Assembly (NCBI GenBank): GCA_963082975.1
Contig: OY720348.1
Coordinates: 66,303,719 to 66,367,718 of the forward strand
Source: Labia minor
Lineage: Eukaryota > Arthropoda > Insecta > Dermaptera > Spongiphoridae
Direction of reading: 5' to 3'
DNA length: 64,000 nucleotides
The number at the start of each line of letters is the position of its first letter. Within the stretch, counting starts at the first letter, position 1. This document shows positions 33,984 through 52,179 of this stretch, one piece after another. The position numbers were made by a program, and so were the translations under genes. A model generated the notes under the pieces. The model worked only from the letters and a program-made list of their open reading frames with translations. It did not search any database and had not been told where the DNA came from.

Positions 33984-36900
33984 GCGGATAAAACGGCAGG
34001 AAAATGAAAGTGAGTTCCTCGACATAATTTCTTATAATATTGCCGGGATAAAAAGTAAAATAAACAATTTTGAGTTTTTAAATTTTATTAGAGGTTTTAA
34101 AATTTTTGTATTGATAGAGACATATGTTGAGGATGTTAAAACATTTGCCAGAATCCAAAATCTGTTTCCAAATCATACTCTTAGATTCATATCTGCTTCT
34201 AGAATAAAAAAGAGAGGGAGAGCGAGTGGGGGTATGATTTATGGCGTAAATAATCAATTAAGAAGCATGGTAAAGATGATTGAAATTGATAGTGTCATAA
34301 TCTTTGAAATGAATATTCACTCAACCAAGCATTACCTGGCGCCTGTGTATTTGAATTGTAACAATTGGATTGACGACTATGATTCCCTGTATAAGTTTAT
34401 GGAACGAATGCAAAATGAGCAAATTATTTTAATAGGAGATTTTAATGGAAGGGTGTCGGACTGGCAGGAGATACCAGTGGGAGATATCGGATTGAGAAGT
34501 TTAAAAAAATATAGACTTTCGAGGGATAATGTAATTAATTCAAATGGCAGAATATTATTAAAACTTTTTAATGATTTTAATTTAGCAATTTTAAATGGAC
34601 GTATTGAGGGGGATCAGATGGGTGAACACACATTCATTGGGGCAATGGGTAATTCAGTAATAGATTTATGTGCTGTATCATTGGATGCTGCTCAATATAT
34701 TCATTCCCTCGAAATACTCCCAAAACATTTTTCAGATCATCTCCCGTTAGCTCTGAAATATAAATATAATTATTATGAGACAACAGACTCCATTGCGCTG
34801 CTTCCTAAATTGAAATGGATTGATGGGAGAAGGGATAATTTTAATAAGGAGGTAGATAGGGCATTGAGATCGAGCCCAATGATGGGGGATTCGTCAATGG
34901 AGACAGATCATTTAACAAATTTATTATATGAAATAGCAATTAAAAATAATATGACTTACGATAATAATAAAAATATATTGAAATTCGAAAATAGGTGGTA
35001 TGATTACGAATGTTATAAATTAAGAAAAAAATTATATATAGCATTGAACCTTCTTAGAAAGAATAATTCTAAAATATTTAAATCGAATTATATTAAAATT
35101 AGAAATGAATATAAAAATAAATGCAAAATAAAGAAACAGCTATATTTAGATAATCTAATAAATGAATTTAAAAAAGTAAATAATAGTAAAGAATTTTGGT
35201 GTCTGGTACGTCATTTTAAAAATAAAAAATTTAATACTGATAAAAATATCCCGCCGCTTGCATGGTTGAATTATTTTAAGAAGTTGTTAAACCCTTCGCT
35301 TTCGGGTTCAAGTATAAGCTATGCGGAGCCATTTATAATTGTTGAATATTTAGATAGCCCTTTTCTGATGTCTGAATTGGTAAGGGTGTTGAATAAAGCT
35401 AAAAGTAATAAAGCTCCTGGTCTAGACAGAATTACTTACGAATTTTATAAAAATGTTTCAAATCTTTTTTTGGAGAAACTCCTTACTTGTTTTAATAAGA
35501 TTTTTGAAAATGGAATTGTTCCAAGGGGTTTCAAAGATTCAATCATATTTCCAATACATAAAAAGGGACTGACTAGTGAAGTATCGAATTATAGGGGGAT
35601 CTCTTTTAATAATGTTGTGAGTAAATTGTTCACAGGGTTATTGTTAAATAGAATCACTAGCTGGATAAATAACATGAATATAATAGGGGAATTTCAAGCA
35701 GGATTCCGAAGTAATTATTCAACTGTGGACAATATCAACACCCTTATTAACATAGTTAACCTCCGGTTAAATAAAAAAAGACAAAAAGTCTTCGCATTCT
35801 TCGTGGATTTCTCCTCCGCATTCGATCGAGTTGATAGGCAGGCCCTGTATTACAAATTACTGAATTTGGGATTGTCTACCAAGGTAGTCAAAATAATAAA
35901 AAGTCTGTATACAGACACGCAGGCTAGTGTGTGGTGTGGAGAAGAGCTAACTAAAGCATTCGAAACAACTATGGGAGTGAAACAGGGATGTTTGCTAAGT
36001 CCGACGCTATTCTCATTGTTTGTGAATGATATAGAAGATTTTATGGAGGGGGGGGTGACCATTGGTGAAACTAAAATTAAGATGCTGGCCTATGCGGATG
36101 ACATTGTAATTTTAGCCCCGGAAAAGATAGTGCTACAAAGGATGATAAGCACATTAGAGAATTATTGCAAGATGTGGAATTTGATAGTAAATTTGGAAAA
36201 ATCAAAGATAGTAGTATTTAGAAATGGTGGGCGTCCTGGGGCGGGAGAAAATTGGTATTTTGGAGGAAAAAAGGTGGAAATAGTTAATAAATATAAGTAT
36301 CTTGGAATCACAGTATCGTCGGGGTTAGCAATGGGATGGCACTTTAAGGAGAAAAAGGAGAGGGCCATATTTGCTCTTAATTCCTTTAATAGAATACTAT
36401 TAAATAATAATATAAACTGGAATTCCAAATTGAAAGTCTTTAACTCAGTGTCACGATCAATAATATGCTATGGTGCCCAGGTGTGGGGATATAAGAGTTA
36501 TGAGGAGGTTGAAGTACCTTTCAAATTCTTCGTCAAAAAATGTTTTAATCTGCCAAGGAATACCCCCGATTACATATTATACTTGGAAACAAACCTCTCA
36601 CCAACTTATATATACACTTTAAAATTACACTTGGATTACATAATAAAATGTTTAAAAATGACGCATAATAGATATCCATTTGTAGTAATAAAAGAAATTA
36701 TAAACAATAAAATTTCATGGTTTAAGGACTGGCAAAATTTGTGTGAAAAGTGTAACCTTAACATTAGTGATATCCTTAATGGTAAAATCAGTTCCAAATT
36801 TATAGTATATGAAATGAAAAAAATAATAGTAAGTGATCTAATGGAGAGAGTGAACAATAGTGAAAGACATACAATTTATAAACAACTAGAAAGATTTGAA

Positions 36901-37224
36901 TATGAAAATGGAGAGATGAGTGTAAATAATAGGAGTTGGCTGATGAAAATTCGAGGAGAATTGCTATATTTAAATAAATATACTTTCAGAAGCCAAGTCA
37001 AAATATGCTCATTATGCAATCTTTTGGAGGAGGAGGATACTTTCCATTTCATTGCGAGATGCCCCATCTTGAAAGAATTTAGGATGAGGGCACTCGGCAG
37101 GGAAGTGCTTACCTTTGAGGAGTTCAAAGAGTACCTTGAAGGGGGGGACTGGCAGAGTCTTGTCAAATATAGTAGGGAGGCCTGGAAATACAGGTACTCC
37201 CTAATAAGGGAATTTAATTTTTGA
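33940..37224 (+). CDS. LINE ORF2, endonuclease and reverse transcriptase
   Basis: Open from 33940, overlapping ORF1 by 44 bases in the +1 frame; no ATG occurs before the endonuclease, the first start-like codon being TTG at 34111. APE endonuclease: SYNIAGI, LIETYV, LIGDFNGR, SVIDLCAVS, SDHLPLAL. Reverse transcriptase: KAPGLDRITYEFY, PIHKKG, NYRGIS, FQAGFRSNYST, FFVDFSSAFDRVD, GVKQGCLLSPTLFS, YADDIVILA. The C-terminus has a CX2CX9HX4C finger (CSLCNLLEEEDTFHFIARC) and ends EAWKYRYSLIREFNF. Over 1,000 residues, full length for the type. Confidence 0.95.
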   Translation: MIFFVPEATPDQHIRRIKRQENESEFLDIISYNIAGIKSKINNFEFLNFIRGFKIFVLIETYVEDVKTFARIQNLFPNHTLRFISASRIKKRGRASGGMIYGVNNQLRSMVKMIEIDSVIIFEMNIHSTKHYLAPVYLNCNNWIDDYDSLYKFMERMQNEQIILIGDFNGRVSDWQEIPVGDIGLRSLKKYRLSRDNVINSNGRILLKLFNDFNLAILNGRIEGDQMGEHTFIGAMGNSVIDLCAVSLDAAQYIHSLEILPKHFSDHLPLALKYKYNYYETTDSIALLPKLKWIDGRRDNFNKEVDRALRSSPMMGDSSMETDHLTNLLYEIAIKNNMTYDNNKNILKFENRWYDYECYKLRKKLYIALNLLRKNNSKIFKSNYIKIRNEYKNKCKIKKQLYLDNLINEFKKVNNSKEFWCLVRHFKNKKFNTDKNIPPLAWLNYFKKLLNPSLSGSSISYAEPFIIVEYLDSPFLMSELVRVLNKAKSNKAPGLDRITYEFYKNVSNLFLEKLLTCFNKIFENGIVPRGFKDSIIFPIHKKGLTSEVSNYRGISFNNVVSKLFTGLLLNRITSWINNMNIIGEFQAGFRSNYSTVDNINTLINIVNLRLNKKRQKVFAFFVDFSSAFDRVDRQALYYKLLNLGLSTKVVKIIKSLYTDTQASVWCGEELTKAFETTMGVKQGCLLSPTLFSLFVNDIEDFMEGGVTIGETKIKMLAYADDIVILAPEKIVLQRMISTLENYCKMWNLIVNLEKSKIVVFRNGGRPGAGENWYFGGKKVEIVNKYKYLGITVSSGLAMGWHFKEKKERAIFALNSFNRILLNNNINWNSKLKVFNSVSRSIICYGAQVWGYKSYEEVEVPFKFFVKKCFNLPRNTPDYILYLETNLSPTYIYTLKLHLDYIIKCLKMTHNRYPFVVIKEIINNKISWFKDWQNLCEKCNLNISDILNGKISSKFIVYEMKKIIVSDLMERVNNSERHTIYKQLERFEYENGEMSVNNRSWLMKIRGELLYLNKYTFRSQVKICSLCNLLEEEDTFHFIARCPILKEFRMRALGREVLTFEEFKEYLEGGDWQSLVKYSREAWKYRYSLIREFNF

Positions 37225-37390
37225 TATTAATCCCTGACTTTGGGACTTTAAATTGTGTTTGTTTTTTTCTTTTTAATGTATATATGTATAGGGAAAGAGC
37301 AGTTCATCACAAGGCCAAATGCCATGATTATATCTTAAAGTAAATGTATATATTTTTGTATATAAAATGTATTATTTTTTCAAAATAAAG

Positions 37391-37426
<36 letters not shown>

Positions 37427-37438
37427 TCCAGTCGATTA

Positions 37439-38332
37439 AGAAAAATTATTTTCACGTTTAGCTTTGAATTATTGTGAAAACGACTTTTAAGGTTGTTATT
37501 GTGACAATGGCACATATTAATTTTGGTAAATAAATGAAAATATATTATTTCTTCAGTTTATAAGTATTTATCCAATTTTGATTATCATTTGACCAAAAAA
37601 CATATTCAACATTAATCTTAAAAGAAATTATATTAAAATCTTTTATACAAAATTATATAATTTCTAGAATTTGGAGAAAATAAACCAGTTTTTTTTTAAA
37701 CTTTTTTTAATATATATATTTTTATTTATTTTCATTTTTTATCAAATTTTCTAATTTATTATTTTTTTACACATTAAGAATCAATTTATACATAAATAAC
37801 AAATGTCATTTACTTAAATGTATTTAATAATATAATTTAAGATACAAATTTTATATTTGAGTTAAACATACAGGTTTCATAAATTATTGAATTTGATTAA
37901 ATAATAAAATTTATTTAAAAATAATGAACAAGTGTTTTTAATTTTATTTTGAAATATATATCCAATTATTAATGAGATTTCATTAATATTTAAATAATTC
38001 ATATTAGGATATAATATTTTAATTATAAGTAAATAAAGTCGTTAAAAAAAGGTTTAAATAATATTTTCTAAATATTCTAAAAGAATTATATATTAAATAA
38101 TTCCATTTCTTAAAAAATACTCAACAATTTTGAAAATAATAAATAGTAATACTGTTTATTAAATAAAACTTTATGAAGAGATTCGAATTTATCTTTTAAA
38201 ATAAATTTGAAATGATTATATGATATTTCTCTGACATTATGTAAAAATAAATATTTACATATATCAAAGAGAAAGATAACAAAAAATTAACAAAACAATA
38301 TTGGTTAATATGAATAATAAAACATTTTAGAT
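37439..38332. other. AT-rich flank, 3' side of the malic enzyme gene
   Basis: Next to the TSD the original target sequence continues. The 38150-38332 part would be the malic enzyme 3' UTR; a minus-strand AATAAA lies near 38163-38158. No other gene. Confidence 0.45.
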
Positions 38333-43128
<4,796 letters not shown>

Positions 43129-43235
43129 CTGGAATAAAAAAAATCAATGATCATTAAGAATAATATAATAAGTAAATAGATAGTATTGCTAAGATAATTA
43201 TAATAAATATAAAATAATATTATTATGGATATATC

Positions 43236-43444
43236 TAGGGTTACCAAACGTCCCGTTTTTAGGTCCTCTGTCCCAGCGTCCCGAAAAATGTCTTCGTGAC
43301 AGCCTATTGTCCCGTTTTTTTTTTAAATATTTAGGACATTTCGTACTTTTTTCAAAATTTTTTCTATTTGGTTCTTATAAAAAAAACAAACAAAAAGGTA
43401 AACCGTTTGTCCCGGTTTGGTGTTTTCGAAATATGGTCACCCTA
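43236..43444. mobile_element. hAT-type MITE upstream of known malic enzyme exons
   Basis: Ends TAGGGTTACCAAACG and ATGGTCACCCTA; exact 8-bp duplication GATATATC (43228-43235, 43445-43452). No ORF. Confidence 0.88.
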
Positions 43445-43809
43445 GATATATCTAATATTATTATTTTTTAATTTTGGTGGAAGCAGTGTTGTGGAAGTTA
43501 AAACACTAAATATAAATATATATATATTAAACCTTTGTGCCAATAGAAATGACTAAAATTATATCTTAATGTATATCAAGTTAAAGTTATATAAAAAAAT
43601 TAATATGAACAACCTTTTTAAATATATAATAAATCAATACTTGTTTTATCAAAAATATAAACCGACCACTCTCAATAAAAAACATAAAATATAAATAAAT
43701 AAATATGTAAAATAATAAATAATAATATAAGTAAATAATAAATTTTTATATATATATATAAACCAAAAAAATATTGGGTGGCCGGTTTTTGTTGCTTGTT
43801 CGTATAACA

Positions 43810-44256
43810 CAGGCCTGGCCAACCCGCGACCCACCGTGTAAAATTGTGCGGCCCGTCAGTTAACTTTATTATATTTCTTTTGTAACTTTCATTTCTCGTC
43901 TATATATTCAAAAAACAGAGAATATAATTGAAATAATTAAAATTAATTCATTTTTTTTTATTTAAAATATGTCCTACAATTTTTAAACTACATATTTGAT
44001 TCCATAAAAAGGAAGAAAAAAGTTAGAAATAATAGTAATTAATAGAGAAATATTTTTTTATTTTAAATTGTTATTATTATTTTTATTTATAGAAAAGAAG
44101 CCGAAAAATAATAAATAAAAACATTAAACATTAAGCATCAAGAAAGTATTAAAAGTGTTTTCTAATACATTATTGCACTTTTCCCTAAAATGCGGCCCCT
44201 GTAGCATTACTCCTAATCAAAGAGGCCCATGGAGTCATTTGGGTTGGCCAGGGCTG
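43810..44256. mobile_element. hAT-type MITE
   Basis: Ends CAGGCCTGGCCAACCCGCG and GGGTTGGCCAGGGCTG; exact 8-bp duplication GTATAACA (43802-43809, 44257-44264). The interior contains GCGGCCCGTCAG and GCGGCCCCTG, like other 447-bp-class hAT derivatives. Confidence 0.88.
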
Positions 44257-44264
44257 GTATAACA

Positions 44265-47200
44265 TACATATATACATATATAGTATAATTACATCTTTAT
44301 TGAATGTATAGTATATTAAGGCAAATTAATTGATTTTTTTATTCCTTTACCATTTTTTTTTTAATTTTAATTGAATAATTATATATCACCATTTTATAAG
44401 TTTTTTTAAATATATTGTTAAGATCAGTATCAATGTTCTGTAATTAGTTTAGTTTTTTTTAACTAATGATGTTAGCAAAATTCGATTCGTCATTTTTCCT
44501 TATAAAATCTAATCTAATCAAGTGAAGTACACAATTTATTATGTAAATTGATATTTAGGTAAAGAGGGCATGTGGAACTAACTATTAATCGAAAATCAAT
44601 AACCACATACCTAATATTGAATAAAATAGAATTCATCAATTATAATATTACTAAAAATAACATTTTCATATATATATTTTTTAATATGAATATATTAGTA
44701 TTTTATTAATATTTTATAATAATACTTAGTGTTTATTTAAGTTTATTTATTAGAAAGATAATAGGATTTTATTATAAAGATATCCATCCACTTATCCAAA
44801 AGATATAAAAAAAAATATATAATTTATTAATTGAAATTTAATGAAATTAAGATAATTCAATTTTTTTTTTTAATTATTTAAAATTAAAAAGTTTCTCTCA
44901 TATAGAAGAACAGAGATAAAATGAAAATCGTAAATGTCATGTGTCAGAAAAAAAAAACTAACGAGTTTTAAATTATACTATGTTAATAAACTGGTCGACC
45001 TCCACAAGCGATTAAACAGACATTTATTTTATTTCTTACTTTTTTGTATATCCAGATATACAATTTACTTGAATTTTGAATTGAATTTTAATTTTTTTTT
45101 TAATTTTCTGATATCTATTTAAATCCTAAATATATATATATGAGAACTTATGAAAATTATTATCTTTTCAATCATATTTTTTTTCTTTTTCTCTCTTTTT
45201 ATTTGTGTAGAAAATAAATTGATCTTGAAAAGTCAATTTGAATATAAATAAATAAATAAATAAATAAAGAGTAGCATTACATAATCAAGAATTCTTCCCG
45301 ATTAGTCATAATTTAATTTCGATTTAATTTTTTTTTTTCTTTTTCATTGTCGGATAAAAATATACAACTGTCTCTAATAAATTGTTTCGTGCTTTAGAAA
45401 AAAAAAGGATTATCTTAGTTCAGCGATGACCTATATTCTAAAAAAAAGTAAAAAAAACAACCTATCCATTATTATAATTATTAAAAAAATTGAAAGAAAA
45501 TAAAAATAATACATTTTTCTACACCTATTTCTGGGTTATATTTTTATTTTCAATTGATTTTTCCTTTTTTTTTTAATGCATCTGTTGTTGACTTAGTAAA
45601 GCTAAATTTATATTTATTATGAAGGAAAAAAAAACGAAATCATATGGTGAAATATTATTATTAAAAGAAAAAGAAAAAGAAATTAATAAAGAAAAATAAA
45701 AAAATAATAAAATAGTCACCTTGATTGAAATAATTAGGAATATGCAAATATTTAAAAATATAACAAAATAGAAAAAAAAACTTGATTAGGGGTTGGATTT
45801 CTGGCCAAAGGCCAATTAATAAAATTCAGAAAAAATAGACAATTCTTTAATGAAATATAAAACACAGTATGATAGATGCATTTTAAATAAAGTTTCTCTA
45901 GTTATTTATTTATTTTATAAATAAAAATAGAATTGATTATTCCAATTAGTTTAATTATTATAAAATTGCATTTGCAAAATGGGGTGGTAGATTGAAAGAA
46001 ATTGTAATTTATCAATTTTGATAATTATAAATATATTTATAAATATGTGTGTATTATAAATAGAAAGATAATATTGTATTATGCTAAAATATAAATTTTT
46101 TTCACAATTTACGAATGTAATGAAATGTAGCACCTGAAAAAGTTGGCAAGGTTACAAAGCCAAAGTAGAAATGAAAAAAAACAACAATGCAATGGAATGT
46201 CTAAAAATATAAATTATCTTAAAAATACTTACATTAAATATCTGGAAACGTTGGAAATCATTTTTATTCTTTATGTGTGTTATTATTATAGAAAGCTGAG
46301 AATGATTACAGGTAGAATTCCAAGGTTGGAAGAGTTGTGTTAAAATACAATGGTGAAATCAATAACACGAGATAATACAATTTTGATCCTTAACCATCCA
46401 TTCGTAAGTTAAAAATTCAGAAGAGAGTTACAAGAATCTTGGGAAGAAATTATCGCCAAAAGTTGTTTAGTGTCTGATGAATGAGTGATGGATAATGAGA
46501 GCCCCAGAGAGCCCCTTCGGCTGAGACTGACAGTAGCGTAAATGTCATGCGCAGCGGCCGCAAGGGCGCACCACTGGCGGTCACCTATCTTCAAAATTGA
46601 TCTGTTACCTGGATACCACAACCGGTATATAATCAAAATATCGATTTTTTTTATTTTTACCTATAATTAGTTTTTTAACATATAGGATTTTTCTAGTCGC
46701 TCCTATTTATATTATAAAATAATATTTATAAATAAAGAAATATTTTTTTTTTCAATTTCTTCTCTATATACATTTAGATAAATCTGATTTTAGTTTTTTT
46801 TTTGATTTTAATTTTCTAATGAAGTGAAGGATGAAGGATGGGTACAAGTAATATAAACAGAAAAATAAATCAATATTTCTATTAACAAAATAATCAATAT
46901 TTTCACCTTTATTATGAAATGATTAGGTTGAAATGCATACATCACAAATTTATTTTTTTTTTAATTTCATTTTTTTTTATTATATATATATATATTGTAA
47001 TTGATTGATAAATAAAATTGAAACAAAATTTCAAAAGTCATAAGATTATGAACATTACACAATTTATTTGAATCACAATTTTTTTTTGTTTGTTTTTGTT
47101 TTAATTCATCAATATGATAATGTATGATGTATCAATCAAATGGAGAGAAAGAGTTATGTTTGTTATGTTTAGATTGATTAAGAATAGCTAGTGTGAAATT

Positions 47201-48393
47201 GCAAAGTGCGTCCGTAGATGAGATTGGTGCAGGTAAAATGTTTCTAAAGTGTGTAATAAAATTATACTATGTATTGAATTTATGAAATATAATAATAAAT
47301 CTTTTTTTTTTTTGTTTTTGTATTATTATTATTATTATTATTATTATTTATAATGACTTTATAGTGATTAAAATTAGCAAAACAGATTTTAATAAAAATA
47401 AATATAAAAATATGGAATTATTAATTTGAAAAAATTACCTAAGAGAATTTCACATCTAGGAGGGGGGTGGGGGGGTGGGGATTTTTTCCCTCCGAGAACG
47501 TCCTGAATTCATTTGCTATCCAATCGGCAAATAACTCAGACGTTTAATTCTCTAAGATAATTTTTAATCAACAATATTTCAATATTATAACCTTTAAATA
47601 GGTTAATATATATATATATACGATTATTATTTATTGTACTAGATTTGGAAAGATTATGTGCCAATAAATTATTATTGCATTATAGTTTTTATCATTTAGT
47701 GTTATTAATAGGTTTAATGAAAGATTTGCCACTGAAATTACCGGACTATATATTTGCAGGCAATTCTTTGGGCGTTGGAGGACCAAATGAAAAAATAACC
47801 CCAATTTTTGAGGTTTTCATTCAATATTATTTATAAAAAGTGCCAAGAAAAAAATTCACCATTATTATTCCAACTAACGCTTATTGAAATATAATCAATG
47901 AATAAAAAAAATAAATAAATAAAAAAAAAATAATAATGAAATGAAATAGAAAAAAATTAACAAAAAAATAATTAAACATGATTAATACTACTTTCGGGAA
48001 TCTTGAAGGTGTTATTCTAATTTAACTAATTTGTTTTTTGTTTTTTGTTTTTTTATAAAATATATCGAGTTATAAATGTACAATTTTATTGTCTGAAATG
48101 GAAAAATAAAACAATTCACACATTAGTAAAATATTTTTTACTAACATTACACATATATAAAGAAAATAATTTTACAGGACAAAATAGGTGAAAATATTAA
48201 AAATTTAAAGATATATATATATATTTATATTATATATTATAGTTTTTAATTTATATATACTTTATTTATAATGGTGGACTTTTTTTTAACGGGCCACACT
48301 CCAATCACTCACACATACATACAAACACACACACACAGTCACACATACATCACACAATATTTTATTTTTATATTATTATTATTATTAATGTTA

Positions 48394-48431
<38 letters not shown>

Positions 48432-48825
48432 TGTAAAGTAGAGATATATAATATTTGTAAATTAATAGAATAAAATAAGTGACGAGCACCCATTGAATGG
48501 ATATGTGATAATATGTGTTTAGTATGTGCGTGCATTCTCAAGTAGATCCAAACTAAAAATTATTTGGACCAAATAAGAAAACAACTTGAGTTAGGTATGT
48601 TTTAATTCACGAGATAAATATATTACAAAGACAGGCTTGCATTAAATGTATATCCTTTCTTATTTTTAATTATTTAACCATATTTGGAAGAACATGAAAT
48701 AATTAATTCAATGTTTCCCAGTTCAAATATCTATAAAATATATTCATATATGAATTTTAGAATTATCTTTAATGAATAACAAGGGATAATAACACAGTCA
48801 CATTTATATTTTTATTTATTTATTT

Positions 48826-48871
<46 letters not shown>

Positions 48872-50258
48872 GAAGGAAGAAGAAGAGGCACATTGATCAT
48901 TAGAAACATATTAAGTTACCGGTATATGTTGTCTGATTCTCTCTAGGCATGAAATAGATCATCGTCATTTGTCGCCATTTATTGTCTCAAGAACGTTTGG
49001 GAATCAACCTGGAAGGAGTGTCATCTCCGCTCGAATTGGATATTCTTTCTTAGTTTAATAATAAACTATCTAATATATAGAATAATTTATTGATTCGATT
49101 AGGATCATGTAGGGTAGTAATGTTAGTCGAATTCTTTTGAAATTGGAAATGATCAAAGGAAATAGAAACCGATGAAAAAAAAAATGAAATCTCAATCTGG
49201 AAGCCATTAAACTATTCCAAAACAGACATTTCTTGTTCCATTTTTGTCAGGGGAACAAACTGGACATGGAGAAACTAAAAATTTTGTTAAGCGTCCCATT
49301 CGAATGAGAGAAGTACCTGCCCAGAGTCTATTTGAATCTGAAATGCCATTTCTTTAACTTGGGTCAACTGCTAATTAATAACAAGAAAGGTAGAAGGGAT
49401 CGGGATAGTTCACCCGAAATTTACATCGGTTACATGTTACTTAACCTCCAATATGATCCATAAAACAAGAGTATAAATTTTCAACTCATTCTCTTGAATA
49501 GAAATGGGATTTCAGATTCTGGCAAGCATTCCGATCTGGATTGTGAATTTATGATCTACAATTGCCAATCTACTAAAAATCCTTGAACAGGTATACAGAT
49601 TCCATTTTTAAAATCAGCTCATCCTAGTTATACTATTTCAGATTTGAATATGATTATGAACAGAGAAATTTGTTTTTCGAATTGTTACTATATTTTGAGA
49701 GAAAAATGGAGGCAGTATTAGAAAAGTGTTTCAATTACTCTTAAATGTTACCGTATTTGAAAATTTTTAGTCATTGGAGTAAAAAGAAAAAAATTGATGA
49801 AAAACTGATAATGCTTACAGATCAATTTCATACATTTTCCCTGTTGCCTCAGATGTCGATTTATGATTTTAAAACTAGATTAATTTTCAATCCCAATATA
49901 TAAAGGTCACTTTAAATACTTGATAATGATATGATATTTTCAACAATTGGTAGGTAACGGCTCTATAGATGTCCATGAACTAGGGAACATTGGATTATTT
50001 TTTTTTTTTTATTATTATTTGTTTTTTTTTTCATAATTATAATTTCAAAACAAACTCAAACTAGATCACATATGCTTTGTACAATACTCAGAAATAAAAT
50101 TTTCGCGATCTCATCCATGAAAATAATTTATTAACATGGTTATTATTTTTTTTTTAAGATTTCGTATTATTAATTTGAAATTATTATAATGTAAAAATTA
50201 AGTATTCACATATTTCTTATGCCTGCTTGAAAATTAATTATATAATATAAATGTATAA
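44265..50258. other. AT-rich intergenic region between malic enzyme and Unc-13
   Basis: No gene was recognised. It may hide the missing first malic enzyme exon (minus strand). It contains poly-A/T runs, (ATT)n at 47320-47350, (AT)n at 48400-48425 and 48832-48868, and a (CA)n-like tract near 48310. A GC-richer patch at 46400-46625 (conceptual KRVTRILGRNYRQKLFS, then GCAGCGGCCGCAAGGGCGC) looks like a decayed mobile element. 48900-49900 is non-repetitive and has no long frame. Confidence 0.45.
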
Positions 50259-50266
50259 ATATATAC

Positions 50267-50470
50267 CAGTGATTCTCAACCACTGTGCCGCGAGATTATG
50301 AGGCTCTTAAACATTTCCGACTTTTTTTTCCAATATGGTTTAAAAAAAAAAGGTAAACCGTTTTAGGGACCACTTTTTTTTCAATATGGTAAACTTTTAC
50401 ACTTATCTCTTTCTTTTTAAACCGTTAAAAGTGTGCCACGGTAAAAAAAAAACAAGGTTGAGAATCACTG
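50267..50470. mobile_element. hAT-type MITE with perfect 15-bp ends
   Basis: CAGTGATTCTCAACC / GGTTGAGAATCACTG, flanked by the exact duplication ATATATAC (50259-50266, 50471-50478). Same family as 21079-21311. Confidence 0.92.
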
Positions 50471-50478
50471 ATATATAC

Positions 50479-52145
50479 ATATATATTATATTACTATATA
50501 TATATTACCATCTATAGTAAATATATAGAATAATTTCAATACACCACGTAACCCGTTTTAACGTTAAATATTAACACGTATATGAAATTAAGGGTATCGT
50601 TTCAAAGAATTGAGATATATAAAAATAGCAGAGAGAGTTAATTAAGTTGAAAAAGAGTTGAAGAGAAGAGTGCTAGTTTTTTTTTTATTTTGTTTTTTTT
50701 ATTATTATTTTTGGATTCGTGTGATTGTTTTTTTTTTTTTGGTTCGTTCGTCGTAATTAAGGTTTTGAGGTTTGATGAAAATTTTGTCATGAAAAAACCT
50801 CCAATCCTTAGGCATTTACGAGATTTCTATCTTATTTTCTTATATATGAAACTAGTAAAAGTGAGTAAAATATTTTTTTATTTTTTTTTTTTTTTATTTT
50901 TATTTCTTTATTATTTTAAATTTATTTATTTATTGATTTTTTTTTTTAAAGTTTAATTTTTATCTCGAAATTTGATGCTAAATATTTAAAGAAGTGTCAT
51001 TATTTTTTTTATTTTTGTTTTCTTCTATATTTCAGTCATCAATTACAATAAATGGTATGTATTGTCAATAAATTGATATTATTTGTTTTAAAATATGAGT
51101 TTGATAATTAGACACATTAAAACGTAATTTTATTGATTTAGTTTACTTTTTTTGCTTGGCTTAGCTTGATGTTTTTGCAAAGGAATAGAATATGTAATCA
51201 ATTATTTCATTTTTTTTTTTTTTTTTTTTGGTTATTTATGTGATGATTTTGAAAGAGGAATGAGACAGTTAACATTTAAGCAGATTCAGGCACATTGAGA
51301 ATTATATATTATTATTCTTAGTCATTAAAAACAAAAAAAAAAAAACAAAAATTAAAAATTGAAAATAAAAAATTAAAAATAGTGTTTTTTTTTTTTTTTT
51401 TTTAGAAAGTGAATCAAGAAATCCTTAATTCATATCGTTAAAATACAATCGTAATTTAAAAAATCAATCAGTCATCACTGAAGGAGAAATTTGAAAAATC
51501 TAAATCTGGTGGAGGAACGAATACAAAGATTCGTATTAAGTTTGTTCTGTCATTTATTAAGTGAGCGAAAGAGGAGGGGGGAAAGGATCGGGTGGGGAGG
51601 GATAAGACTAGATTACACGCAAAGAGAAGTCGATATTAGCCTAGAAATTACAATTAAGAAGTTTTTGGTTGACCACAATAAAATTTTTTTCTTTTTAATC
51701 TTTTTGTTTATAAAGAAAATAATTTTCGATTATTAGCTATATATATATATATATATATACAAATTTTAAACAAATTACTCCGAATATTGATTATTTATTA
51801 ATGTTGAAAGAATTTTTAACAATCCGTAATGTAAAAAATCATTTAAAAGTGATTTTGAAGTATTTTTTTTTTCATTTTTGATAATATTATGTACACTTTA
51901 TTTTTGAAACATGCAGAAATTTTATCCATTCTAAAACTTTTGATCGACTAAGGACAGTCATAGTATTTTTTATTTTATATATTTTTTTTTTGTTTTGTTT
52001 TATCTTAGTTATCTTTATAATATACAAATGTTAAGATTATTATTTACAACGGAATTGCGCGACCTAGGCCCCTAACCGGCCCTTGCTTCGACCACATAAG
52101 CTCATCCGAGAAAATTTTTTTATATTATTTATATTGAAATATTTA

Positions 52146-52179
<34 letters not shown>

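Larger units (their letters stand above)
33068..37421 (+). mobile_element. Full-length non-LTR retrotransposon (LINE)
   Basis: Flanked by a 17-bp duplication TTATTTCCAGTCGATTA (33051-33067 and 37422-37438). 5' UTR about 150 bp beginning GGACTTGCTCTTTGG; two overlapping ORFs; a short 3' UTR; and an (ATT)n tail (37391-37424) after CAAAATAAAG. APE endonuclease plus a C-terminal CCHC place it in the jockey/R1/CR1 part of the LINE tree; the exact clade is not certain. Both frames are uninterrupted, so the copy is young. Confidence 0.94.

Noticed and set aside
46409..46636. Minus-strand frame as the missing malic enzyme first exon
   Set aside because: No targeting-peptide character, no suitable donor in phase, and the tract looks like a degraded mobile element.
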